A stretch of 64,000 bases of DNA, taken from contig OY735218.1 of the NCBI GenBank assembly GCA_963457665.1, forward strand, positions 52,253,181 through 52,317,180. The letters are read 5' to 3'. This stretch comes from Thysanoteuthis rhombus (taxonomy: Eukaryota; Mollusca; Cephalopoda; Oegopsida; Thysanoteuthidae). Below are positions 13,178 through 24,760 of this stretch, one piece after another (positions within the stretch are counted from its first letter, which is position 1; the number at the start of each line of letters is the position of its first letter). A program made the translations under genes and the position numbers. The notes beneath the pieces are model-generated. The model saw only the letters and a list, made by a program, of their open reading frames with translations, was not told the origin of the DNA and ran no database searches.

Positions 13178-14600
13178 ATTGGGAGCTCTATAACATGAAG
13201 TCCCTGTGGATAATTCGAGTAAAGTAAAAACAAAATCCTGATATGAAATTATACATAAACAGAGCTGTATCAAGGGATGATGTCTAGGGAGGCAAGAAGT
13301 AGCCAAAATGAATGCAGCTGATGATTTGAGGTGTGCTGTAAGCCTCCCAAAGGGGTCTAGGAACAAAGCCTCTGAAGAGTTTCGAATACCTCAGCATCTG
13401 AAGACCAAGATACTTTATATTGTAGCTATATGAGAGGATAAAATAAATTATTTGGCAAAAAATTACGGCCCTGTTGAAAAAAGTAATGCCAAGGAAGTCT
13501 TGATACACATAATTTGTTTTGTTCTCTCGATAATCTTAGGGAAAATTTATTCTTGACCTTTATAATGAACATAGCACAAAAAATCTCTTTGTAAAATGAT
13601 CATGCTGTACAAATAAACAATCAAGAGGCTCATTGTTATGATTTTATGATGTTCATTGTCAAAAACTGATTTGCAAAGGTAAGTAGATCCAAAAATTGAT
13701 TATATCTTTGGTGCTGCTCTTTTTAGGATAGGAAGTTTTTCTGTAACAACCAAATTCCGAAGGTTCTTATCAGTAATTCTGCAGTTCCAAAATATCTAGT
13801 TCCTGATTTTCTTTGTTTACATAGCAAGAAAAGGGATTTAATAAAAATATGATCATTGGCTCCATGAAAGTGAAACATTCAAATCTTTTTTGGAATGGTC
13901 CAGAAAAAGTTGGAGGAGGATTACAAATGGTAACAGGTTAAAGTCAATGTCACCTATCATTTCCTTGATACATGGTGAATGCATGAAAAATCCATAAAAC
14001 AAGTTTTGTTTTATATTGATTTATAGTGTCTATGATTGTTAAATTTTTGTTTTTTTCCTGAAGTTCCAATTTAAGGAATTTAATTTTTCTGTGATGTCTG
14101 TGAGAAAACCTGAATCTACCAACCAACAAGCAGTGCGTAGTTGATCAAAGTTAGTTTTTTTTTTTAGGTTGGAGAAAATCATCAATTCCTTGAATTAGAC
14201 TTACAAGTTTCATCGAAAATTTACCTAGACTTTGCCATCTAACTTTTGTGTTCAAAATCAGTTAAATTGTTTATTTTCAGTATATCAGAGTGAGGCCTTG
14301 AAAAGACAGTGTTGCAAAGGCACATTTTTAATAGAGTTTATTATTACTACATCCATTAGGTGTGCAAACAGAAGCAAACATCTTGGTGAATTATGCAATG
14401 ACATTATATAAAGTTGGATAGGATTCATCTTTGTTCCAACAGGCAAGAAACCCTTTGTTACTACCAACCATTGTTGATGCCCTGTTAGTCAATACAGTTT
14501 GCACCATATCTAAATATGTTTGGCTTTTGGGGGGCTTTCTTTTTTCATATACTATTTAATTTCAGAATTCAGAAAGTTAGTGAATCATAATTTTATTTCA
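13178..14600. other. Unassigned DNA
   Basis: 13230-13510 has somewhat more complex sequence, with short overlapping frames on both strands, but matches nothing I recognise. The rest is AT-rich with several homopolymer runs. Confidence 0.35.
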
Positions 14601-14995
14601 AACAAATGTAGCCACCAAAAGTGGCAAAGGGTTCCATCCTTTTCTATATATGTGTGTTTATTTGTGTTCAACTGCTCTTTGCTATACTGTTTTGCCTGCA
14701 GACTTGAAAATCGGCATCAGTTTTCCACTACACTCTTTCTAAAAAATTTTGAGTTTTTTTCATTTGTGGAAAGAAAGCTTTTCACCTTTTGGGGGTTTCT
14801 ATTTGATGGGTTTATCAATAATATCTAGATTCTCCAGAAAGTTTTTTTTTTACTCGTTTTCCAGTGTGAAATGCCAGTTATGTCATAAATAGAATTTATT
14901 CTAATCATATTTATTCTTGAATGGAATTTTTTTTTTACATGACTTGAAATATTGACGCTACGGTTGTTCAATCATTGACTGTGGTAGCAAATCTG
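14600..14995 (+). repeat. Interspersed repeat family D, copy 1
   Basis: About 390 bp aligns with 47785-48150 in the same orientation. Shared blocks include GCAGACTTGAAAAT, ATAATATCTAG, GTCATAAATAGAATTTATT, ATATTTATTCTT, TTTTACATGACTTGAAAT, and GTTGTTCAAT followed by ATTGACTGTG. Class unknown. Confidence 0.7.
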
Positions 14996-15124
14996 TTCTA
15001 AATTTGAATTTAAAATTTATATAATAACTTATTTATTTGATGAACATATACATGATCTGTGTACTTATCTGTCATATTCGTATCTGTTTTAGTGAGGACT
15101 ATTCATTTTGCTATCTGTCTGCTC

Positions 15125-15341
15125 TCAGTCATCACAATTAGATCTCTTGAAATAGATTCTATAAGAATGTGTCAAAATGAAATCACAAAATACTCAATCA
15201 AGTCAGTTAAAAATCGAGCACCACAGAATACAATCATGGTAATGAAAAGTAAAAAATTAGAAAGTTGTACAATGTCATACTAATGAATTTGACTGTCTCG
15301 TACAAGCTCTGTCTATTCCAATCAATAATGAGGCTTAAACT
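15125..15341 (+). repeat. Local direct duplication, copy 1
   Basis: Matches 15735-15917 in the same orientation. Shared blocks are TAAGAATGTGTCAA, ATCACAAAATACTCAATCAA, CAATGTCATACT and ATGAATTTGACTGTCTC. Compared with copy 2 it holds extra bases before TTAGAAAGT. Confidence 0.8.
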
Positions 15342-15734
15342 CTTAAATTTATGGACTGCTTCTAACCGACAGTTGAACTCTTCAATTGATACAATTAATA
15401 GTAATGGAAATCTTCTTTGAACTGAATAGAAATATTTTTTTTAATTTCCATTATGGTCAATGGGGGAAAATTTTAATCAGAAGTTATTTCCTTTGATATT
15501 GACATTCAATATTAAGAATGTAAAAGACAAAACCTAGTATGTTGTTAGACATAAAATTTGGGGTTTTTCCCATCATAGGGAATTATGCTAAAAATGAAAG
15601 ATTTTCTGAAAGAATTCAATGTAGATACATCTATAATTTAAAATTATTGGAGGTTTTGAGTCTCAAATAACAATGATGTATAACCAGGTATTTGGATGGA
15701 TTTTAAAGTACAATTTCAAATTAGGACATAATGC

Positions 15735-15917
15735 TGTCAACACAATCATTAGATTTTCTGAAAGAGATTCAGTAAGAATGTGTCAAGGTGATATCACAAA
15801 ATACTCAATCAAGTAAATTAGAAATGGAGCACCAACGAATACAGATATTAGAAAGTCATGCAATGTCATACTGATGAATTTGACTGTCTCTTTCAATCAA
15901 TAATGATGCTTAAAACA
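15735..15917 (+). repeat. Local direct duplication, copy 2
   Basis: Second copy of the unit at 15125-15341, about 600 bp downstream. It lacks part of the middle (around GTAATGAAAAGTAAAAA) and the CGTACAAGCTCTGTCTATTC stretch of copy 1. Confidence 0.8.
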
Positions 15918-16564
15918 GATAATTGCTTTCTTCTTTATTACTTATAAGGGAACTTTTTAAAAATTTGTTCTGTCAATGTGTCAAGCTATTTAGTAGGCTG
16001 GAGAGAAAAAAGTGAATATAAATCACAATTCTCAACATATTTAGATATTAGACTAAGCTGTTTGATAAAGAGATGCACCAATGCAAGTTAAGCAAAGAAA
16101 AATTCCCAAATGAATAAATGTAAATACACACTAGCACTGACCAAAATCTACTTATTTCAGTATGATTTTCTGATGTTTCCTTCTGACCATTCAAAACAAA
16201 GCAATCTTCCACTGGAGGAAAATCAGTGGTTTCTTCTTAGAAAAATAATCTTTTAGTATTTTTAATATATATCTGGATTTTTCCAAGGGGCTTATCTAGT
16301 ATGCAGGTAAATATTTTTTACTGTGAGATCGAATGTACCTTTTTACTATTTGACATAGTATAACAGTTTTTTGAAGGGGTTTGTAAAGCTTTTGAAAAGT
16401 CAATAGCAATCATTCTAAATATATTGCGCTTTTTCTTCTGATACATAATTTTTACAAATTTGGTCAGGTCCTCCAGCGACCATACTTAAATAGAACAAAA
16501 TTACATGCACCCACCAATACACACATACACAAATACATATATGTATATACCTAAAAGTAACATA
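15918..16564. other. Non-coding DNA, nothing recognised
   Basis: AT-rich, short frames only; CA-rich patch near 16505-16560. Confidence 0.5.
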
Positions 16565-16660
16565 CAGGTGAGGAGGTTGTATTTGATTATCACAGCTTGG
16601 AGATACAATAGTTAAATGTCTGTACTGCTTTTTAATGTCACCTTAACAGGTTAAACAATA
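16565..16660 (+). repeat. SINE-like scrap, copy 1
   Basis: Shares GGAGGTTG, ATTTGATTA, CAC, ATACAAT and TGCTTT blocks in order with 23817-23890. The GTATTTGATTATCAC part is faintly B-box-like. Weak evidence. Confidence 0.35.
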
Positions 16661-16874
16661 TATTATCCCCACAATAAGATTAATCATACATCATTAGGAT
16701 ACAAGTTTAAATGATATAAATAAAATCAAATTCTGTATAAACCCAGGAATACCCTGAACACAGTAAAGTAACAGTGATTGGAAAATAATTGACTTGCTTA
16801 ACATCACATCATAGGATGTTTTGATACTGTTCAAAATTTATGAAATCTCCAAAAGGAAAAGACTTAATATGTAT

Positions 16875-17010
16875 ATATATTTATAATAATAATCGAATGT
16901 ATTATTATATTATTTCTGTCAAGTATATATCCATTTTTAATAATAATAATAATAATGATGCTAAATATATTGATAATAATAATAATAGTAATAATAATAA
17001 TGAAGATGTA
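16875..17010. repeat. (AAT)n microsatellites
   Basis: Two imperfect AAT/ATA trinucleotide runs (about 16937-16957 and 16971-17003). The Asn-rich frame across them is an artefact. Confidence 0.85.
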
Positions 17011-17049
17011 TATATTATAGATATGTATAAAGAACAAATAACATAGATT

Positions 17050-17648
17050 GTATCAATATTGATTTGATATTCAAGAAAAACTTACTGGGCTGATTTGCTT
17101 ACTCATTCACATGCTTTTACACAAAGTGGGAAATTTGGTTTTGTCACATGCCGCTTTTTTCTCTTCCATAAACAAAACTTGGGATAACTTCTATCTGGAA
17201 GAATGATAGCTGCCAGCTTTGCAATTCAACAGGAGCTCAAAATAGATTAATACATGCATATTTCCCTCTGATCCTCTGATATTTCCAAGTACTTCTTCAG
17301 TTCAGTTCAGTTCTTTCTATAAAGAACCATTGAAATTTTCTGATAGGCAACTCACTTTCAACTTTTGTTTTAGTTCAATTACCCCAGGATGTGTCAGATC
17401 TGTTTTGCTCTACAAACCATTGTTGAAAACTGAGTTACACCAAATAACTATATTTTGCTAGATTCTTATGTACTTTACATTTTGAACAATGGCCTCTAAC
17501 CTCAAACTATGGTATTTCCTCGCATCAAAGAATAAATTGAATAGCATTTTTGCTATTCTAAAATGCCAAGATTATAACAATACATGCTAGTACTTGTTTG
17601 TATAGTTTTCAGCATATGAGTTACATCATAACTGTACAATTCAACTAA
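17050..17648. other. Non-coding DNA, nothing recognised
   Basis: No repeat or coding signal assigned; GTTCAGTTCAGTTC microrepeat near 17300. Confidence 0.45.
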
Positions 17649-18026
17649 CTCAGTTATTCACATGATACTCCTGGTGGACATGTCTATGGAGTGCATGTGA
17701 CATCTAAACTGATATCTGAACTAGATAAATATAGTTCTGCTATGGTTGAAGAATTAGTTCAAAAACTGAATTCAACGTATTCAGTGGTTCAGCATAATCT
17801 GCAAGAACTTGAAAGGTGCCTAAATTTGGAAAAATTGTTTCCCCACAATTTGACTGAAGCAAACCATAAAGCAAGTGTGGACATCTGCACCTCTCTGTAC
17901 TCTTGTGAATACATCTCACCATTTTTGGACAAATTAATCACTGATTACTTTATATCATCAAAGAAATTACTGTCTGCTAAAATTGATTGCATAACCTTGG
18001 GAATTGTCAGCCTTTCGTTTGACTGA
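17649..18026 (+). CDS. Unidentified open frame, candidate exon or retrocopy
   Basis: Open from just after an in-frame stop at 17646-17648 to a TGA at 18024-18026, about 126 codons. The GTG at 17691 is not a credible start, and the frame continues upstream through SHDTPGGHVYGVHVTSKL. Composition is complex, with all residue types, spaced Cys, and Leu/Glu-rich helical stretches such as ISELDKYSSAMVEELVQKL. It is unlike the low-complexity frames around it. I recognise no family. A CAG that could be a splice acceptor lies at 17651-17653 but lacks a pyrimidine tract. It could be a host exon, a processed pseudogene or part of a transposon protein. Confidence 0.3.
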   Translation, partial: LSYSHDTPGGHVYGVHVTSKLISELDKYSSAMVEELVQKLNSTYSVVQHNLQELERCLNLEKLFPHNLTEANHKASVDICTSLYSCEYISPFLDKLITDYFISSKKLLSAKIDCITLGIVSLSFD

Positions 18027-18381
18027 CTTGGCTGCATTGGTAACCATTTATTGACTAATCAAATTTGACTTCCTGCATCATAAAACATGTTATTAAGTGA
18101 CTTTAGTGTTTTATGTCATGTTTTTGTTGGTTGCTTTCTTCTTATATAACTGCACATGTTATTCCTACTCTAACAAATGAAGTTCCAAGGATTTTACGAT
18201 GGTATTTTTTTAGAAATCTTCCACAGTATGAATAAAGCTCTCAGATTTCTGCCTGCTTGATTAAATCACTGTTCAAAATAACCATTCATTTTAGATATTT
18301 TTCTTGATTTTGTTCCTCGTTTAACAATATTTGATGAGATAATGATGATAGAAAAAATGTCTGTCACTTATAATTAAATAG

Positions 18382-19225
18382 GATCATCATCATCATCAGT
18401 CTTTTCTTGTCCATCTGTGGACATAGACCTTCCCCAGGATCCAGCACAATTCTATCATGGGCGTCACAAAGCCAGTATTTTCTGAATTTTTCTGGTTTAT
18501 TTCTCCATCTTCTATTCTGCCAGCTTTGGTTTTGCACGTGATGTCTGGGGATCCATGTTGTAAGTTGTTATGTCCATCGATTTTCTGCCATTCTTGCAAC
18601 ATGACCTGCCCATTGCCATTTAAGTTCCCTAATAGATTCTATGATCTCTCAGACTCCAGTTTTTTCCCTGATATACTGTGCTATCTTGTGATCTCTCCAT
18701 GTGAGGTTGAGCATGATTCTCTCATGCCTGATGAAGGAGTTGCTGTGATTGTATATATCTTGCAGTACTTTGACATACAGGGTCTACACCTTGTAAGCTG
18801 ATGGCATTCATGACCATGGGAATTTCGAAAGAGTCAAATGTGTCCTTGCAGTCTATAAATGCTACAGTGAGTGGCATTTTGTATTCTGCTGTTTTTCTTT
18901 CAGCTGATTTATTGAATGGTTGAATAACTTCTTTTAAATCCAGCCTGTTGCCATGGTTGGTTTCATCTGGTGTTCTAGTGTTCTAGTGACACTCTTACCA
19001 GCTTTTTTGAGTAGATAGATGGTGATGTTGTCTGGTCTAGGGGTTTGTTTTACCTCCCATGATGTAACTTGTGGGAAGTCCTCAAACTGATTGTCTGCGT
19101 CTTGTGTATTCTGGTTGTTGTTTTGGTGCCAGTGTTTTGAAGAGTTCTTGGTAAAATTCTTGTGAACGCTCAACAATTCTGTCTCTGTCTGTTGTTATAT
19201 CTCCGTTTTCTTCAAGTATACTAGA
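18382..19225 (-). mobile_element. RTE-like LINE copy with internal deletions (B2)
   Basis: Minus-strand copy ending (left) in a GAT-repeat tail read here as CATCATCATCATCAG. Reading the minus strand, it covers the start of the reverse transcriptase domain (PRPDNITIYLLKK, family PGPDxIxxxLLK) to the C-terminal WAGHVARMAENRW-like zone. Compared with the copy at 62.1-63.7 kb it lacks two blocks. One corresponds to about 62390-62545. The other is about 600 bp, corresponding to about 62805-63400, and removes the FADD catalytic region. It is therefore inactive. Confidence 0.85.
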
Positions 19226-20478
19226 TATTTGTTTAAATAAGATTGTACCCATCAAAAATGATGAGATTTCTTACATATGGAGTGGCAGTATATGTGCTGC
19301 TTAACTCATTCAGGCCTGATTTTCTTTTTAAGGGTTACAAAGCAAGGGCAGTGAGGATAGATCCATGACATTCCCAGGGTTTTAATAGAAAAGTAAACAT
19401 AACCAGCCCTGACCAGCTCTACCATTTGCTCTTCTATTGATAATGAATGCAGTACTACCCCACATAGTTAAGTGCAGATTCACTACAATGCTCTTTTTCC
19501 AATGTTTTTTGTAATAAATTTAGTTATGTTGAATTTTTTAAATATATAATGACATCATGATGGACAGTCTCCAGAATAACCATACACTGTACTCTTTGGG
19601 TAATGTGCTATATGTATGAATAAATGCAGTGATTTATCATAGTAATATACAACAACTGTCAGCACCTTGGGATATTTCACCATTGAGAAAGTAGCTACTA
19701 GATAAGATGCTGAGCCCAAATCCATTTCATCAATAAAATCTTCTAAAATGATTGCCAGCACAATATTTTTCTGTGGGATAGAACTATGTTTGTTTTAATA
19801 ACAATGCTATGATGATCCCATACGGCACTATTTTGTTTAACGTTGCATTTTTTAAGAACCTCTCTATAGAGATATTACTGTAATAGATCAATTTCATTGA
19901 TCATGATATAAAAAATTAATGTTATGTTACTCAAGCGTTTGCATAGCTTTGATGATCAAATAAATGATAAACTACTTTGAATAGCTGGTATCATGTATTC
20001 CAAAATGTTGTGTGTCTTAGAATCTGGGTTTTCCTATTTGTCTGGGTTCTCCGGCTAGTAACACCTGTGTTTATTTACATGGGTTGAACCCAAAGTCTTT
20101 GTAATGAGAAGATGTATATTCAGTGAACGATATCCTCGACATAACAAAGAAGACAAATAAAGCCTCTAGCAATTTCTGGCAATAAACATTTCATGGAAAT
20201 GCAGACACATAGCATCTAACACTGATGGAAAATCCTCTTAGCTTTTTAGATCAAGTCTTGTCTGGCCTTTAATGTATTTTCAACTCTATCGCCTTTCTGT
20301 ATTAACACAGACTGTTACGTCACACATTATTCCAGATAAAACTTCCAAATTTCAGACATGTTCCAAAGTTTCTACCAGTTTACTTTCATAGGTCCTCATG
20401 TATGCACACTCACACATATACACACACACGTATGTACATACTTGTGTGTGTGTGTACAAATGTACACTGAAATATACC
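19226..20478. other. Non-coding DNA, nothing recognised
   Basis: No assigned repeat. A CA/GT-rich patch lies at about 20402-20450, directly before family A copy 3. Confidence 0.5.
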
Positions 20479-20840
20479 AGAAACCATCAACCAGAACTGT
20501 CAACATAGTTTTCTTCAATTTTTAAGTGGTGCTGGCTAGCTGCACGGTATAGTGCTAATGAGTTGAAAATTTCAACATTTGTTCCTGATTGTGTCCATAA
20601 AAACTTTTGTTTGTTTTTAAATAGGTTTTTAATGAGGTTGGGGGTTCAATTTTCAATATAACTTTATCCTGAATTGATCCCTTAGTTTTTTAGCGACCAC
20701 TGCCCAACCAAAGGCAAGAGGAGTAACAGGTTCATTCATCACCCCTTTTTCCACTTTTCTACTTGATCATCCACAACATGTCATACTGCCAAAAAACGTT
20801 GTTTTTTGTGATAGTTCCTATTGAGTGAATGTTTGAAAAA
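20479..20840 (+). repeat. Interspersed repeat family A, copy 3
   Basis: Begins GAAACCATCAACCAGAACTG and carries GTCAACATAG, TGGCTAGCT, AATGAGTTGAAAATTTCAAC, ACTGCCCAACCAAAGGCAAG and TGATCATCCACAACATG in the family order. Confidence 0.75.
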
Positions 20841-21054
20841 TGTATTTAAATATATTAAATGAGTATTTTACGTTACATGATCACTTGAAAACCAGGCCTA
20901 TATCCAGGAATTTCAGCCAGATATCCATTGTTAAACAAAAAGATTAAGATTGCTTTTAGCTAACAGGATGGAAACAGAGTAAAGGTCCAGTTTAGCAATA
21001 TGCTTATATTATTAATCAGACCCTTTGCTAAAACTTTAAAATCCCTGATAAGCA

Positions 21055-21500
21055 ATAAGGCAAGTCTGGTTAGTTGCTCAATTGAAACTGTCACATGTCC
21101 ATTGTCTTTTAGCAGCTTGTTGAGAGTGATCAATTATGAAATTTGTGAAAGGGGTAATCAATTAATAACTTACTTTACTCGTTTTTTATTTGACTGTGAT
21201 TAATAGAGTATTTTGAATTTCAAAAAAGGCATGAACTTTGCTAGACACAAGCTTATGGAAAAATTTAGCATAAACTTACATTGTAAATTCAAAACCCTTC
21301 AAAAATATTATTTGAGGGGGAATTTTCAAAAAAGAAAAAGAACGTTTTGAGTAGACTTGATAAGAAGTAAATGTTGAGATTTTCAGCCTACTAGCTTCAT
21401 TGGTGTGGCTTGCATGTCATCGTCAACCAACCAGCTATCCCAACTTGAAAACTGAAGAAACCTATGTTGATGTTGACAGTTTTGGTTAATGGTGTCTTAT
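21055..21500 (-). repeat. Interspersed repeat family A, copy 4
   Basis: Minus-strand copy starting AAGTCTGGTTAGTTGCTCAAT and ending with CAACTTGAAAACTGAAGAAA and a CCTATGTTGATG block. It faces copy 3, about 215 bp away, so the two form an inverted pair. Confidence 0.75.
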
Positions 21501-22224
21501 TTTACTCGAAAGTTCTCTAAACGATTAGCATGTGATTCTAAAAATATATGAAGATTTGCACGTGATAGCAGTTTAAAGTTTCCTTACCTACATGGAATTG
21601 ACCAACAATTGAATTTCATCATGAGCTCGTTTTGCTTCATCGATTAATCTATTTGACATTTATATGTATCCCAACATAATCTTTCATTCTTGGTGAGATA
21701 AAGTTCAAATGCATATTTAGACAATCTACTCGAGCCTTTTAAATGCCAACGACTTAAAACATCATCTGATCACTAATTATCCCAAATAAGAGATGCAGAG
21801 ATCACATGACTAATCTACAGAGCAGAAGTCAGGAGGTTGTGGATCTTCAGTGAAATAATTACATAAATAAATGTCTTCAGGAATAGATCACAGGGCTTTC
21901 ATGAATTGGCTTTAATGATATTGAACTGGCATCCAACATCGGGCTAATGTATAACTGCTTATTGGAAAGCAATAGTGGCCGCAGTCTCCATTTGGATGAA
22001 TTCTGAATGAGTGCCTAGGGAGCACAACATTTGACTATTCTCTACTGTGTGGCCTAATGTACAATGCCTTTGCCATATCTGTGAGAAGGTTCATTACTGC
22101 AATAAACGAAGGTCAGACTGAATGTCCATGAATTGGATCTGCAAGCAATTTGAGTTTCTCATTTAATTCATTCTCTCTTGAACCCAAGTAGAGGAATAGG
22201 AAGCACTCAGAGAGCACATGCCTT
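21501..22224. other. Unassigned DNA
   Basis: 21840-22150 is somewhat less AT-rich and could be an unrecognised repeat; no coding signal. Confidence 0.35.
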
Positions 22225-22400
22225 AACAATTGTTATTTCCACTAAGAAAGTAACAAATCAAACAGTCAACCACTTAAATGAATGAGGAAATGAGCGTTGT
22301 GGAGTCTTGAACCCACATTCACCAGGAAACAGTCCTAATTCAACTCTGCTCTACCAACTGGGCTAACAACACTTATGGTAAGCAGGAGCTCAAAATAGTG
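22225..22400 (-). mobile_element. tRNA-Lys-like SINE, minus copy
   Basis: Minus strand reads TTAGCCCAGTTGGTAGAGC (A box, tRNA-Lys-like D arm) and then GTGGGTTCAAGACTCC (B box) at tRNA-like spacing. The head resembles the octopus OK SINE family, which is known to be tRNA-Lys-derived; that name is my inference. Confidence 0.65.
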
Positions 22401-22529
22401 CACTTTAGCCACCTGTCTATCTACACTGCAGTCATGATATAGATACTTACATAAAAACGTATGTCCCTCTTTTGCCGACAGTAAGTATATATCCTTAGAT
22501 TGAACAGTTTATGACCAACAGAATGTGAT

Positions 22530-22715
22530 CAATTGAGTAACAAATCCAACAGGAGTTTGAAATAGCACACTTAAACAACACATCTCCTGGTCACCAAAAG
22601 CATTGTTAGCTCAGTTGGTAGAGCAAGTCCTGTTGGATGTGGCTCCGAGGCTCATTTTCTTCATTCAGTTTACATGAGCGACTATTCAATTAGCTACTCA
22701 GTTAATTCCAGGACC
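22530..22715 (+). mobile_element. tRNA-Lys-like SINE, plus copy
   Basis: TTAGCTCAGTTGGTAGAGC at about 22608-22626 is a near-perfect A box/D arm. The B-box position (GGCTCCGAGGCTC) is decayed. Flanking pieces (AACAGGAGTTTGAAATAG, GCACACTTAAA) pair with matching blocks outside the minus copy at 22225-22400. It does not fold into a full tRNA, so it is a SINE rather than a gene. Confidence 0.6.
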
Positions 22716-22779
22716 TAACAAGATTCATTTTTCAAATGAATTGTGTCTATACACAAAGGTATAAAAATTTACTCAACTC

Positions 22780-23045
22780 TTTCCTACCATATTACTCTCC
22801 CTACAACAGAATTTCATTCTAATTCATTGAGTACTTTCAGAGATATTGTGCAGACAGACAGACGTTTCATTAGAAATAATAATTACCAAGTAACAATCTC
22901 CAGGATGTCATCTTTGTGTCCTATCCAAACAATGAGGGTGGACCATCCCGTCCACCCTTTTCTTGGTCAGCCACTGCTGCCCATCAATACAATTTCATTC
23001 AAGTTCATTAAGAACTTTTGGTGATATTATATGGACAGACATGAA
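22780..23045. repeat. Paired TTCATTC...GACAGAC repeat
   Basis: Two related ~60-bp blocks share TTTCATTCNA, TTCATT, GATATT and GACAGAC (about 22810-22864 and 22985-23042). This is the type of tail seen on short interspersed repeats in many invertebrates. Class uncertain. Confidence 0.4.
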
Positions 23046-23816
23046 TGCATACACCTCTACCAACTTTAATGGAGGTTAATAAAGCCATAGATGCTTATGT
23101 AATGGGGTATTAATGGGGTATTAACGAGGTATTAATCAGATCACATATCTATATTCCACTGTCTTTACATTAGAAAATTCAAGATGTGTATTTCTGATAA
23201 TACAGCTAAAAATGACAAATGATCTTGATAACCTAAACACTCATTGTTTTGTTGGTATAAGAGTGAATTTATAATAATTATTCTTCATTAAAAATGTTTC
23301 TAGAAAAGATTGATGCCTCCTCCCTATAGTATTGGAATATTTGTTGGTAAATCTCAATTAGGAAGTCTATCTCATTTTGTATCAATCGATTCTATTCTTA
23401 TTCATTTTATCTATCTCTTTAATTTAGTTAGAAGAAATTCAAGATATTGATTGTAGTGAGATGGTTCTAAGATTTGGACAATACTGTCTAAATTTAGTGA
23501 TCTTGAAATATTTTGTCAAATTCTTTCGTTAAATATATTGATGGAAAATTGACTTGAAGAATGATGGATTTTACATTCATATGGGTAAAAAAAAAACAAC
23601 CGAAGAGACACAAACACGAGTCAAATCCATTTTTATACTTACTGATCCCGCATTGTCATATATGTTTTTTGGGGTAACCTACATAAGTATGCCCTTTGTT
23701 TGAAGAAATAAATTACACCCATATATATAATTATAATACCTATATAAACTAATAAACTACATGTATTATGACACAGCCTTGAAAATAGTAAAACAAAACT
23801 AAGTATTAAGATCATA
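23046..23816. other. Non-coding DNA, nothing recognised
   Basis: Short triple GGGGTATTAA-type repeat near 23100-23135; otherwise featureless. Confidence 0.45.
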
Positions 23817-23890
23817 ATTTATGTGGAGGTGGCATTTGATTAACACTATCAATACAATGTTGATTTAACTGCTTTGTTTTTAAATCACCA
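23817..23890 (+). repeat. SINE-like scrap, copy 2
   Basis: Aligns in blocks with 16565-16660 (GGAGGTGGCATTTGATTA, ATACAATGTTGATTTAA, TGCTTTG). Confidence 0.35.
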
Positions 23891-24639
23891 AAATTGTTAC
23901 ATGGCAAAAACTATTGATCATAACTAGAAAAATCCACACGTATTTCCATAATATCTAATTCTGTGAAAAGATAAGATCCTTTGAAAAGCTTACATGAATT
24001 GCTTTCTAGGCAATATATATGCATATATACATTCATAAATACACTGTATATGCTGGTTTATAAGATGAATAATTTTCAAGGATATTGTTTCTACATTCAT
24101 CAGTTCTATAACTGTCCATTCAAACGTTGGTAGAGAGCTGCCTAGTCGTAATACCAGTACTTTGCATGTGGTATGAATTTTGCAATATTTTTCAAAAAAA
24201 TTAGATGTCTATTTTATATATTTGCATACATTAAGAGGTGCAAAAAAAGGTATACATTTATTATTGAAAAGATACAGATGTTTGGTGCATACTTCATTAT
24301 CATTAACTGCGACAAAAGTTGACAATCCTTATAATGGGCAAAATTTCATGTTAAGGCTAATTTCAAAATTGGTTAAAAGTGATTGCGAGGGAATAAATGA
24401 CCTGAAAATGGTGAAAGAGAAATAGAGAGCGTTCTTTTTCTTTTCAATCATTTCATACTGTTGGTAGATTGAGAGATAGTGGTCAAAGAAAAAAATATTT
24501 CTTGTTCTTTTTTACGTTACACTATGTGGTAATTTTTTTTTTTTTAGATTAATTATCAAAATAAAAAATATCCAAGTACAAGTGAGTGAGTAAGAAATAG
24601 GAGATAGAAAGAAAGAAAGCAGACTATAGACTTCACTGG
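23891..24639. other. Non-coding DNA, nothing recognised
   Basis: AT-rich, with a poly-T run near 24533-24545 and an AGAAAGAAAG patch near 24605. Confidence 0.5.
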
Positions 24640-24760
24640 TGTGACAAGCTAGACAAATTCAGAAAGTACTGGCTCTGCAATACCCATGATAGAGAAGTCT
24701 GGCTTATCTTAGGGAAGATTTATGCCCAACAATAGATGCTAAAAGGCTGATTATGATGAT
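24640..24760 (+). mobile_element. RTE-like LINE 3' tail fragment (B3)
   Basis: Last ~115 bp of the RTE. It carries GACAAATTCAGAAAGTACTG, GCTCTGCAATACCCATGATA, TTTATGCCCAACAA, and then a decayed GATTATGATGATT tail. Matches the end of the copies at 37.1 and 63.7 kb. Confidence 0.8.

Noticed and set aside
22605-22680. Possible functional tRNA gene (TTAGCTCAGTTGGTAGAGC)
   Set aside because: Only the D-arm/A-box part is tRNA-like. The T arm is decayed and no acceptor stem pairs, so it is a SINE head.
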